Positions 9,501 to 16,873 of a stretch of DNA of 32,609 nt are shown here, one piece after another (position 1 is the first letter of the stretch; the number at the start of each line of letters is the position of its first letter). The notes under the pieces were generated by a model that saw nothing but the letters and a program-made list of their open reading frames with translations, ran no database searches and was not told the DNA's origin. The position numbers and the translations under genes are program-made. Source of the DNA: Calothrix sp. HK-06 (GTDB lineage Bacteria; Cyanobacteriota; Cyanobacteriia; Cyanobacteriales; Nostocaceae); NCBI RefSeq assembly GCF_001904745.1, contig NZ_MRCD01000100.1:1-32609 (forward strand), read 5' to 3'.

Positions 9501-11987
9501 TTTGGTAAACTCGCTATAAATTTACTTGAAAAATTTAATATACAAGATAACAAGGCCATCGTCATGTTTCTGTTTGGCTCTTTTATTCAACACCGCCAAG
9601 AGCGATTGAATGCTACAATTCCTATTCTGAAAATAGCCTACCATACAGGTATAGAAACTGGAAATTTCTCATATGCTGGTTATTCTCTGGCTACCCATAG
9701 TAATGCCAAGTTTTTTGGTGGTGCGGAACTGGGCAGTTTTGTCAAAAATATGGCTGACTATAGTATGGCTTTGGCTCAGGTGAAACAATATTCTGCTCAA
9801 GTATATGTGGATTTGGCAAAACAAGTGGCAGAAAACTTGATTGAATCAGTCAGTCAACCCCATTGCCTAATCGGCAATGGCTACGATGAAACAGTGATGA
9901 TCCCCAAACACCACCAGGATAACGATTTCACAGCGCTCGCAGAGGTTTATCTTTACAAACTTCTGCTTGCCTACTCTTTTGATGATTACACTGTTGCAAT
10001 CAACTACGTTGCCGAATTTAAGCTGTATTTTATGGCATTATCGGGAACGCTTTATGTTCCCATTTTTCATCTTTATGCAGCATTAACTTACCTAGCACTC
10101 TTCCCCACACAGCCAGAACATCAACAAGCCGAAATTTTGGCTCAATTGGAAACCCATCAAACTATGCTGCACCAGTGGGCGCAAAATGCTCCTATGAATT
10201 ATTTACATAAATGGTATTTAGTCGAAGCAGAAAAACAACGAGTTTTAGAGAATAAAGTCGGGGCATTTGAAATGTACGAGCGCGCTATCCAAGGAGCAAA
10301 AGAAAACGGTTTTATTCAAGAAGAAGCCTTAGCTAACGAACTCACAGCTAAATTCTACCTGAATTGGGGCAAAGAGAAAGTCGCGGCAGGCTATATGCAA
10401 GAAGCCTACTATTGCTATGCCAAATGGGGAGCGAAAGGCAAAATCGATGACTTAGAAAAACGCTATCCCCAACTACTCAAACTTATCCTGCAACAGCGAC
10501 AGTTTACCCTCAATCCCTGGGAAACTATCGCTAACATTCCCTTTCCTCGGACATCTTCATCTGCTAATACCTCCACTGCTAGTAGCACCAGTATTTCCGA
10601 TGCCCTAGATTTTACCTCCATCCTCAAAGCTGCTCAAACTATTTCTAGCAGCATTGAATTAGATCAACTTGTCACTAGTCTCACCAAAATTATCCTGGAA
10701 AATTCCGGTGCGAAAAAATCTGTCTTAATTCTCCCTCAAGAAAATACTTGGCAAATACGAGCAATTACCTCGGTTAATTATCAAGATAGTTCCCAAGGCG
10801 AAATAGAAACTATCTTTAACCCACAATTACTAGATATATGCCAAGATATTCCCAGAAAGGTCATTAATTATGTAAAGAATACTCAAAAATACCTTGTTAT
10901 AAATAATTGTCAAACAGATATTCCTGGGGTGATTGGGAGATACATTTTAGACTATCAACCCAAGAGTATTTTATGTACTCCAATTATTAATCAAGGGCAT
11001 TTAGTTGGAATTTTATACTTAGAGAATAAACTCACAAGCGGGGTATTTACTCAGGAACGTCTGCAAGTAATTAATCTAATTTCCTCCCAAGCTGCCATCT
11101 CCTTAGAAAATGCTCGACTTTATCAACAATCACAACAAGCATTACAGAATTTACAACAAGCCCAATTACAAATAGTTCAAAGTGAGAAAATGTCAGCATT
11201 AGGTAATTTAGTTGCTGGGGTTGCTCATGAAATGAATAATCCTCTCGGCTTTATTTCTGCGAGTCTCAAACAAGCTAAACCCATCCTTACAGATATTGTT
11301 GACCATTTAAAACTCTATCAAAAAAGCTTAAAAAATCCAGATGAAGAAATTCTTGCTCATGCAGAAAAAATTGACTTGGATTATGGCTTAGAAGATTTAC
11401 CCAAGATTATAGATGCAATGGTAATGGCATGTGATAGATTAAAAAACATCAGTACCAGTTTAAGAACTTTCTCCCGTGCTGATAAAGATTACAAAGTTAC
11501 TTTTAACGTCCACGATGGTATTGATAGCACAATTTTAATTCTCAAACATCGCCTAAAAGCTAACGAACTACGCCCCGCAATTGAAGTTGTTAAAGAGTAT
11601 GGTAATTTACCACAAGTTCAATGCTTTCCTGGGCAATTAAATCAGGTGTTTATAAATATTTTGGCTAATGCAATTGATGCTTTAGAGGAGTCAAATATAG
11701 GGCATAGTTTTGATGATATTAAGGCAAATCCAAACAGAATCACAATTTCAACCTTAATCGAAAATGACAGGGTAAAAATTTCAATTGCTGATAATGGTAA
11801 GGGGATCAGTGAATCAATCAAATCAAAAATATTTGACCACTTATTTACTACAAAGGATATCGGTAAAGGTACGGGTTTAGGGTTGGCTATAGCTAAACAA
11901 ATTATTGAAGAAACACATGGCGGAAAATTGAATTGTAATTCTGTTCTGGGTCAGGGTACGGAATTTATTATTGAGATGTCAATGTAA
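6579..11987 (+). CDS. Ser/Thr kinase-AAA ATPase-GAF-histidine kinase (HstK-type)
   Basis: Protein of 1802 residues with the architecture of the large cyanobacterial dual-specificity kinases (HstK type). Domains: Ser/Thr kinase 1-270, with Lys40, HKDIKPSN at 131-138, DFS at 152-154 in place of DFG, and a SPEQTGRMNR activation segment; AAA/NACHT-like ATPase about 300-650, with Walker A GFSGIGKT ending at Thr338 and Walker B FLDDLQWAD around Asp461; a long helical, TPR-like middle; GAF about 1344-1512; HisKA with His1550 (AHEMNNPLGF); HATPase with Asn1697, DNGKGIS and GTGLGLA. There is no signal peptide or membrane helix. The ATG at 6579 lacks a clear ribosome-binding site. The gene contains no GGCGCC, unlike nearly all others here, and sits beside a Tn3 remnant, so separate acquisition is plausible. 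Its signal and targets are unknown. Confidence 0.92.
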   Translation: MISTPVSIPGYQISEQLYDGSRTLVYRGFREIDSVPVVIKLLKNPYPSFSELLQFRNQYTIAKNLSFPGIIQTYSLEPFQNGYVLVMEDFGGISLKDYFTNNNIPSLEEFLQIAIYLCDTLDILYRHRTIHKDIKPSNILINPETKQVKLIDFSIASLLPRESQEIKSPNVLEGTLTYISPEQTGRMNRGIDYRSDFYSLGVTFYELLTGKLPFICDDAMELVHCHIAKMPPSINSDKIPEVLNNIIHKLMAKNAEDRYQSTLGLKHDLEKCLAQLEKNGKILFFEIAQRDICDRFIIPEKLYGREKEVQKLLDTFERVSNGKTEIMVVEGFSGIGKTAVVNEVHKPIIKQRGYFIKGKFDQFKRNIPFSAFVQAFRSFIEQLLTESDTQNQLWRTKILDALGENGQVIIEVIPELERIIGQQPAVGELSGTAAQNRFNLLFQNFLQVFTTPEHPLVIFLDDLQWADSASLKLMQLLTDKSSSQGYLLLIGAYRNNEVFPAHPLMITLDEITKVGTVINTITLEPLSQNSLNQLATDTLNCTADVTQPLTELIYQKTQGNPFFSSQFLKALYEDGLISFNLDAGYWQCDITKVRETALTDDVVEFMALQLQKLPEATRNALKLAACVGNQFDLATLAIVSEQSEMETATALWKALQEGLILPQSEVYKFYLGIQEQANQQGVHQIVNYKFLHDRVQQAAYSLIPEEKKQATHLKIGQLLQDNLSDIEREEKLFDIIGHLNLGIELITQPRQKEDLAQLNLAAGQKARNSTAYSAARTFVQTGLELLTANCWESQYELTLNLHVLATETAYLNGDLEGMEKMALKVLQEAQMVLDKVKVYEIQIGAQTLQSNVLEAVTIGRKALGQLGIQLPDEPDETEIDKALQTLANQLKNIEVEELIDLPLTTDATIQAAMQLMGMLFAPIIQGMPRLLPWLSSTMVSLSLQSGNSVASTIGYAIHGMVMSAFLGDAVAGYAFGKLAINLLEKFNIQDNKAIVMFLFGSFIQHRQERLNATIPILKIAYHTGIETGNFSYAGYSLATHSNAKFFGGAELGSFVKNMADYSMALAQVKQYSAQVYVDLAKQVAENLIESVSQPHCLIGNGYDETVMIPKHHQDNDFTALAEVYLYKLLLAYSFDDYTVAINYVAEFKLYFMALSGTLYVPIFHLYAALTYLALFPTQPEHQQAEILAQLETHQTMLHQWAQNAPMNYLHKWYLVEAEKQRVLENKVGAFEMYERAIQGAKENGFIQEEALANELTAKFYLNWGKEKVAAGYMQEAYYCYAKWGAKGKIDDLEKRYPQLLKLILQQRQFTLNPWETIANIPFPRTSSSANTSTASSTSISDALDFTSILKAAQTISSSIELDQLVTSLTKIILENSGAKKSVLILPQENTWQIRAITSVNYQDSSQGEIETIFNPQLLDICQDIPRKVINYVKNTQKYLVINNCQTDIPGVIGRYILDYQPKSILCTPIINQGHLVGILYLENKLTSGVFTQERLQVINLISSQAAISLENARLYQQSQQALQNLQQAQLQIVQSEKMSALGNLVAGVAHEMNNPLGFISASLKQAKPILTDIVDHLKLYQKSLKNPDEEILAHAEKIDLDYGLEDLPKIIDAMVMACDRLKNISTSLRTFSRADKDYKVTFNVHDGIDSTILILKHRLKANELRPAIEVVKEYGNLPQVQCFPGQLNQVFINILANAIDALEESNIGHSFDDIKANPNRITISTLIENDRVKISIADNGKGISESIKSKIFDHLFTTKDIGKGTGLGLAIAKQIIEETHGGKLNCNSVLGQGTEFIIEMSM

Positions 11988-12084
11988 ATATCTTTGCTCT
12001 TGATATAATTTAACTTTCTTAATAATTAGAAGATTGTTGCGATAAATTTGTGGAGAAAGTGTTTGAGGAGTGATGAATCATTGG

Positions 12085-12113
12085 ATAGGGCAGGCAAGGA
12101 TGTCTACCCTACA
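12085..12113. repeat. Dispersed intergenic repeat (gggcaggcaaggatg type)
   Basis: The core agggcaggcaaggatg is followed by a partly complementary tctaccct. It matches the core of the repeat at 16815-16862 after pth. Similar sequences are, to my recollection, common between genes in Nostocales. It lies between the converging kinase and ABC exporter genes and may help end transcription, though there is no T-tract. Confidence 0.5.
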
Positions 12114-12121
12114 CTCATAAC

Positions 12122-12153
12122 TCATCCGTTACATCCGTTATATCCGTTGCCAG
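12122..12153. repeat. 9-bp tandem repeat abutting the ABC exporter stop codon
   Basis: Read on the minus strand, the TAA stop of the ABC exporter is followed at once by ctggc and then three 9-mers: aacggatat, aacggatgt, aacggatga. The same ctggc plus three aacggatgt units follow the stop codon of the DUF948 gene at 19915-19947. Confidence 0.8.
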
Positions 12154-14016
12154 TTAGCTCCCCAACATTTGTAAGTTGTGCAGAGTCGCATATAACCCTC
12201 CTTGCTCTATCAACTGTTCATGACTACCTTGTTCTATAAGCTCACCACGCTTCAATACAAAAATCCTATCTACATTACGTATGGTAGATAGACGGTGGGC
12301 AATAATTATGGCAGTACGGTCAATTAATAGTTCGTCTAACGCTTTCTGAACTAATGCTTCTGTACCTACATCTAAACTTGCTGTAGCTTCGTCCAACACC
12401 AATACTTGGGGGTCACGTATCGCAGCACGTGCAAATGCTAAAAGCTGCTTTTGCCCACTCGAAAGGTTTGTTCCTCTTTCTCGTAGTTGTGTGTGGTAGT
12501 TTTGCGGTAGCTGTTCAATAAATTCTGCGACGTTGGTTTTTTCTGCTGCTCGTTGCACTTCTCCTATTGTGTACCCATCTCCCAAGGATATGTTTCCTTT
12601 TACGTCTCCTGCAAATATAAACCCGTCTTGCAGTATTACTGCCATGTATCGTCGCAGTTCGGCTTGTGGTACATCACGGATGTCGATACCATCTATTAGT
12701 ATTCGCCCTTGTGTTGGTTCGTAAAGACGACACAGTAATCTTATTATCGTACTTTTCCCGGCGCCTGTTGGTCCAACTAATGCTATTTTCTCACCTGGCT
12801 GAATCACAAAGTCCAGGTCTTTAATTACATAATCATTATCTTTGTATGCAAACCAGACATGCTCAAATCTTATTTCTCCAAGTTTGGCTGTAACCTCATG
12901 TTCATCCAGATTATTAACAATTTCGTCGATATAGCCAAATTCAAACCCCGATAAATGTCTTGAACCTTTATCGCGTATTTCTATTGGCTCATCTAAAATA
13001 TCACTGACTCGCTCTATTGCTGTAAACCCTGCCTGAATAACTGTAAACTTTTCGGCAAATTGCTGTAATGGGTCAAATAGTCTTTGTGCGTACAATATAA
13101 ATGTTGAAAGAATAGCAAACGTTAATTGCTGTTTGAGTAGTAACCATCCTCCTAGCCACAGTACCCCAGAAATAGCTATTAATGATATCCATTCGAGCGT
13201 CGCTGATACTGATGAATCAAAAAATATCGTTCGGTCTACTTCTTTTACATAACTATTATTTGATTGTCTATATAATTTCGCGTTAAATTTCTCGCGTCGA
13301 AATAGCTGGACAACGTTTATACCCGTGATATTTTCCTGTAGCTGCGAGTTCAGTACCGAAAGTTCTTCCCTTGCTTTATAATTGGCTTTCCGGTATTGCT
13401 GCTGAAAGTAAATAATTAACGCTCCTATTGGTATTAGTGTCAGAATTAACATCAATGCTAGCTGCCACTGAACCGTAAACATAAAGCTAGCTATTACTAG
13501 CATTGATAATACATCTGCTAGTATACCTATGGCGCCTGTTGAAAATACATCTCCTAGTGCTTCAACATCGCTTGTTAACCGAGTAATCAATTTTCCTACA
13601 GGTGTACGGTCAAAGAACCTTACAGCTAAAGATGTGACGTGATGAAATAAGTCTTGACGTATTTCTGCTGTAATATTCTGTCCAACTTTCTGAACCAGAT
13701 ATCCTTGAAACCCTCTTAATAACAACTGAATAAGTACTGTTACTAAAAATGCACCTTCGATGATTTGTAACCCTTCCATTAACGTACCCCGTTTAAAAAA
13801 CGCATACGTACTTGGTTCGTTACGAATTAATGAAATTGCTTGACCTATCAACAATGGTTGTGCTGCATTGCCTATTGCTATTGGCACTAGCAATAACATC
13901 GATACTGTTAATAACTTGTAATGCCGACGCGCGTATGGCGCCAACCGCAAAAATAACCGCCAGTCTGTTTCTCGACGGCGTTCGGTAGATTTTGGTAGCG
14001 TATTGGTGATGCTCAT
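12154..14016 (-). CDS. ABC exporter half-transporter (fused permease and ATPase)
   Basis: Protein of 620 residues in the MsbA/MdlB-like exporter layout. The N-terminal membrane domain (about 35-330) has some six hydrophobic segments, and the nucleotide-binding domain covers about 380-615. Visible motifs: Walker A GPTGAGKS 415-422, Q-loop around LQDGF 462-466, signature LSSGQ 518-522, Walker B VLVLDEA with catalytic Glu543, and switch His574 in AHRLSTI. It should work as a homo- or heterodimer in the cytoplasmic membrane. No partner half-transporter is adjacent, so a homodimer or a distant partner is likely. The substrate cannot be read from the sequence; lipid, peptide or drug export are all possible. 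No clear ribosome-binding site precedes the ATG. Confidence 0.93.
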   Translation of the reverse strand: MSITNTLPKSTERRRETDWRLFLRLAPYARRHYKLLTVSMLLLVPIAIGNAAQPLLIGQAISLIRNEPSTYAFFKRGTLMEGLQIIEGAFLVTVLIQLLLRGFQGYLVQKVGQNITAEIRQDLFHHVTSLAVRFFDRTPVGKLITRLTSDVEALGDVFSTGAIGILADVLSMLVIASFMFTVQWQLALMLILTLIPIGALIIYFQQQYRKANYKAREELSVLNSQLQENITGINVVQLFRREKFNAKLYRQSNNSYVKEVDRTIFFDSSVSATLEWISLIAISGVLWLGGWLLLKQQLTFAILSTFILYAQRLFDPLQQFAEKFTVIQAGFTAIERVSDILDEPIEIRDKGSRHLSGFEFGYIDEIVNNLDEHEVTAKLGEIRFEHVWFAYKDNDYVIKDLDFVIQPGEKIALVGPTGAGKSTIIRLLCRLYEPTQGRILIDGIDIRDVPQAELRRYMAVILQDGFIFAGDVKGNISLGDGYTIGEVQRAAEKTNVAEFIEQLPQNYHTQLRERGTNLSSGQKQLLAFARAAIRDPQVLVLDEATASLDVGTEALVQKALDELLIDRTAIIIAHRLSTIRNVDRIFVLKRGELIEQGSHEQLIEQGGLYATLHNLQMLGS

Positions 14017-14221
14017 TTCAGTATTATATTAATTTTTGCTGGCGCCTCTAACATTTACTGAATATTGGGAAAAACAAAAAGATTAGTCAAAAACGCTGAA
14101 ATTTAAACTCGCTTCACCTTTTCTTACATTAAGTTTATAGAAGATAGATTGTTTTCCTCGTAGTATGTAAAGCATAACATGGCTTTTCTATACATATACT
14201 GGGTTTTTACTGAGATAACTT

Positions 14222-14947
14222 ATGGCAAGTAAGACTATTGCATGGCTCATTCCCACTGTGGCAATGACAGTTTTTGGCTGGAATATTAGCGCACAAGCAC
14301 AAACAACCAACAATTTTGATATTGAATATGAAACCTTGACTGATATTCGACCATTCCTACCTAATACTGGAAATGACCTATTCCCTCAGTTTGTCAGAGC
14401 AACTATTACTGGTACAAGTACTGCTCCTGCGGCCTTTGGGTTAGATAAATTCGTTAGTAACACCTATGGTCGGCGTCAAGAGACAAACGACCCCACCTTG
14501 GTTAGATACGAATTTAATTCTAATCCTACTGCTTTTGGTCTATCTAGTGATCTCGAAGCTTTCAACGATAGATACTTCGGTGGAGAAAACGAGTTGTTTG
14601 GTAAAGCTAATGACCGCGCGGAAATTAATCTAGCTGCTGGCACTATTCAAGGTGGTGGTACTATTACTATCTTCGATGGTACTGGGGTATTTGATAATGC
14701 TACCGGTCAAGTTACCTTTACTCAGCAAGATAGGTTAGGCCCAATTGGTCAACCCGCTCCTGGTAGGGCTACACTTAAATTTCAGATACAAACACCCGCG
14801 CGTCAAATTCCTGAATATACGCCTGCTACCACTTTACTTGCTGCGGGCTTAACTGGCGCCGTATATTTACGATTTAAAAACGCAAAAACGTTAAAAGCAA
14901 AAGGGAAAAATAATCCCCTTTCACCTTTAGCCTCTACTACCGTGTAA
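14222..14947 (+). CDS. Secreted protein with a PEP-CTERM-like C-terminal segment
   Basis: Protein of 241 residues. Residues 1-26 form a signal peptide: Lys4, a hydrophobic core, and AQA before QTT as the likely cleavage site. The middle (30-190) is rich in Gly, Thr, Asn and Phe and looks like an extracellular beta-sheet protein; I do not recognise the domain. Near the C terminus IPEYTP (196-201) is followed by a hydrophobic stretch and basic residues (YLRFKNAK), which resembles the exosortase-sorted PEP-CTERM tail but with PEY in place of PEP and about 20 extra residues afterwards. It is transcribed alone and followed directly by a strong hairpin. Exosortase-dependent surface attachment is inference. 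Confidence 0.6.
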   Translation: MASKTIAWLIPTVAMTVFGWNISAQAQTTNNFDIEYETLTDIRPFLPNTGNDLFPQFVRATITGTSTAPAAFGLDKFVSNTYGRRQETNDPTLVRYEFNSNPTAFGLSSDLEAFNDRYFGGENELFGKANDRAEINLAAGTIQGGGTITIFDGTGVFDNATGQVTFTQQDRLGPIGQPAPGRATLKFQIQTPARQIPEYTPATTLLAAGLTGAVYLRFKNAKTLKAKGKNNPLSPLASTTV

Positions 14948-14978
14948 TTTTTCAGAATTTGCCAAATTCTGAAAAATT
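14948..14978 (+). terminator. Hairpin terminator after the PEP-CTERM-like gene
   Basis: A perfect 13-bp stem (14948-14960 with 14964-14976) encloses a 3-base gcc loop and begins directly after the TAA stop. Because both arms carry runs of T or A, it could end transcription from either side, which suits its place between this gene and the converging psbN. Confidence 0.75.
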
Positions 14979-14997
14979 AAGTTTTGTTATACGCCTT

Positions 14998-15156
14998 TTA
15001 GTCCTCGTGGTCGTCGAATGGGTCAGCTAGTTGCTTCGATGGAGGACCGAAAGAAGTGTAAATTGATGCTCCAGTAATGACCACGACAATAGCACTGACC
15101 GCTATTATCATGACCGTTGCTGGTTCTAAATTGCTAAGAGATGTTGCAAAATCCAT
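14998..15156 (-). CDS. psbN: Photosystem II protein PsbN
   Basis: The C-terminal half is typical PsbN: EPATV, one hydrophobic membrane segment (about 13-33), then ASIYTSFGPPS and the acidic end DPFDDHED. PsbN is a thylakoid protein needed for assembly or repair of photosystem II rather than a stable subunit. The usual protein is about 43 residues and begins MEPAT; here the matching position is LEPAT, with TTA as the Leu codon, so the start must lie upstream. I chose ATG 15156 (52 residues, MDFATSLSN before LEPAT). A further in-frame ATG at 15183 would give 61 residues. It is divergent from psbH, as is usual in cyanobacteria and chloroplasts. Confidence 0.92.
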   Translation of the reverse strand: MDFATSLSNLEPATVMIIAVSAIVVVITGASIYTSFGPPSKQLADPFDDHED

Positions 15157-15507
15157 ATATTTGAGGTGAATTATGAGTGCCATTATTATAAAATATTACA
15201 AAAAGATAAGTTAAAAGCATAGCCGCTTTGGACTTATCTTGCAGGAAAATGCTTAGTATGCTTTTTCTCTCGTCAAAACATAACCTAACTATTTTGGTTA
15301 AAGTGTTTGCGATTTGTGTCATACTAAGCATTTGATGTTCCTCAAAAACCTAAAGTAGAAGCAATGTAATATTTGTTTGTATTTTATGGAACAATAAAAC
15401 TAAGTCTGAAAAGGCGAGTTTAACCCAGATTATTCTGCGGGTTTTTCCCGTAGCAGTCTCAAAAAAAGATAAATATTGGGTTTAGCAAATAATATTAATG
15501 GTGAATT
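15157..15507. other. psbN-psbH divergent intergenic region
   Basis: About 350 bp with no other gene. It must carry the promoters of both psbN (-) and psbH (+). A weak bulged hairpin (ctgcggg ... cccgtagcag, near 15435-15456) lies in the probable psbH leader. An open frame on the minus strand here has no features of a real gene. Confidence 0.5.
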
Positions 15508-15711
15508 ATGGCACAACGGACACGATTAGGAGATATCCTCAGACCTTTAAATTCTGAATACGGTAAAGTTGCTCCTGGTTGGGGAACCACTCCCCTTATG
15601 GCTGTTTTTATGGGACTCTTTTTCGTTTTCTTGCTGATTATTCTGCAACTTTACAACAGGTCTATCACAATTCAAGATGTGATGGTTGATTGGCGTACTG
15701 TCGGTAAGTAA
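15508..15711 (+). CDS. psbH: Photosystem II reaction center protein PsbH
   Basis: Protein of 67 residues. It has the PsbH N terminus ([20 protein letters not shown]), the [11 protein letters not shown] lead-in, one transmembrane helix (about 29-48) and the C-terminal [10 protein letters not shown] segment. PsbH is a small intrinsic thylakoid subunit of photosystem II next to CP47, important for stability and quinone exchange. The length is normal for cyanobacteria, which lack the phosphorylated N-terminal extension of plants. A terminator hairpin follows closely, separating it at least partly from tatA downstream. Confidence 0.97.
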   Translation: MAQRTRLGDILRPLNSEYGKVAPGWGTTPLMAVFMGLFFVFLLIILQLYNRSITIQDVMVDWRTVGK

Positions 15712-15737
15712 TTCTTTTGTATTACTTTAATTGATTG

Positions 15738-15763
15738 AAGCCCGGTCTTTGCCGGGTTTTTTT
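15738..15763 (+). terminator. Rho-independent terminator after psbH
   Basis: GC-rich stem cccgg (15741-15745) with ccggg (15752-15756), extended by flanking aag/ttt pairs, a 6-base loop and a run of eight T residues. It lies about 30 bases after the psbH stop and is textbook in form. Confidence 0.9.
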
Positions 15764-15849
15764 ATGCTATCGTAACTTTGCTTGCAAGGCGCCTACGTTT
15801 AAGTCAAATTATCCTATATATAGAAGCTCAGGTAGACGGGAGAAGGAAT

Positions 15850-16098
15850 ATGAATTTTTTTGGTATTGGTTTGCCAGAAATGGCTGTAATTATGGTAGTA
15901 GCGCTTTTAGTGTTTGGTCCTAAGAAGTTGCCTGAAATTGGACGCAGCATGGGTAAAGCTATTCGTGGTTTTCAAGATGCGTCACGTGATTTCCAAGACG
16001 AGTTTCAAAAGGAAGCGACGCAGCTACAGGAAGCTGTACAGACCAAAGCGGAAATTGAACCTAAGCAACTTGAAGCAACACAGAAAGAAGAAGTTTAA
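15850..16098 (+). CDS. tatA: Twin-arginine translocase subunit TatA
   Basis: Protein of 82 residues: a short N-terminal membrane helix (MNFFGIGLPEMAVIMVVALL), the FGPKKLPEIGRSMG hinge that marks TatA/B/E proteins, an amphipathic helix and a charged Gln/Glu/Lys-rich tail. TatA forms the channel of the Tat system, which exports folded proteins across the thylakoid and cytoplasmic membranes. ATG 15850 is chosen because gagaagga lies just upstream and the family begins here; the frame is open back to 15778 but that part has no similarity. Placement between psbH and pth is, as I recall, usual in filamentous cyanobacteria. The PotD protein in this window carries a Tat-like signal. Confidence 0.93.
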   Translation: MNFFGIGLPEMAVIMVVALLVFGPKKLPEIGRSMGKAIRGFQDASRDFQDEFQKEATQLQEAVQTKAEIEPKQLEATQKEEV

Positions 16099-16180
16099 AT
16101 TATTCTGGGGAAGAATTTACAATGTAGTACAGGTAATATAACTTCCCCCTTATTTGATTCTTCTATTATTTTGACTTTTT

Positions 16181-16813
16181 ATGGACAAAACTATAGTAAT
16201 TCCTCAATTAGTTGTTGGTTTGGGTAATCCGGAACCAAAGTATGACCAGACACGGCATAACATAGGCTTTGCTGCGATTGATGCTTTGTGTCGAACTCTG
16301 AAAATATCTGTATCAGAAAATAAAAAGTTTCAGGGAGAATACGGTGAAGGCTCAATCGGTGGCGATAAAATTCGTTTACTAAAGCCGCTTACGTACATGA
16401 ATCGTTCTGGTCAGTCTATCCAAGCAGTTTTGAACTGGTATAAACTGAGTCCAGAATCTGTACTTATTATTTATGATGATATGGATTTGCCATTGGGCAA
16501 AACTCGATTACGGTTATCGGGGTCTGCTGGTGGGCATAATGGCATGAAAAGTGCTATCGCGCATTTGGGTACAGATAATTTTCCTCGCTTGCGTATTGGT
16601 ATTGGTAGACCAAAAAATGAACAAGTTGAGGATACTAAAACGATTTCTCACGTTTTAGGTAAGTTTAATGCTTCCGAAAACCAGTTAATGACGGATGTTC
16701 TTGATTTTGTTGTTGAAATTGTAGAACTTTCTGTCAAACAAGGTGTAGAGAAAGCAATGAACCGATGTAATAGTAAAACTTTTACGGCGCTTTCTTTGGA
16801 TAAACCTGATTAA
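16181..16813 (+). CDS. pth: Peptidyl-tRNA hydrolase
   Basis: Protein of 210 residues of the bacterial Pth family, which frees tRNA from prematurely released peptidyl-tRNA in the cytoplasm. Visible family motifs: VVGLGNPEPKYDQTRHNIGF with catalytic His26, LLKPLTYMNRSG with Asn74, IIYDDMDLPLG with Asp99, and SGSAGGHNGMKS with Asn120. These correspond to the active-site His20, Asn68, Asp93 and Asn114 of the E. coli enzyme. It is about 15 residues longer than E. coli Pth, mainly at the N and C termini. It follows tatA with an 82-base gap and may share its transcript. A dispersed repeat hairpin follows the stop. Confidence 0.97.
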   Translation: MDKTIVIPQLVVGLGNPEPKYDQTRHNIGFAAIDALCRTLKISVSENKKFQGEYGEGSIGGDKIRLLKPLTYMNRSGQSIQAVLNWYKLSPESVLIIYDDMDLPLGKTRLRLSGSAGGHNGMKSAIAHLGTDNFPRLRIGIGRPKNEQVEDTKTISHVLGKFNASENQLMTDVLDFVVEIVELSVKQGVEKAMNRCNSKTFTALSLDKPD

Positions 16814-16814
16814 A

Positions 16815-16862
16815 TGTAGGGGCGGGCAAGGATGCCCACTCCACAAGAAACCCACTCCACAA
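16815..16862. repeat. Dispersed intergenic repeat after pth
   Basis: Sequence of the ggggcgggcaaggatgccc type, with a 5-bp hairpin gggca/tgccc at 16824-16837, followed by cactccacaagaaac and a second cccactccac. It shares its core with 12085-12113. It lies between the convergent pth and pentapeptide genes. Confidence 0.55.
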
Positions 16863-16873
16863 TATATTTATTC

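Noticed and set aside
12048-12239. Open frame of 63 residues on the plus strand between the kinase and ABC exporter.
   Set aside because: It consists of two dispersed repeats and the antisense of the exporter C terminus.
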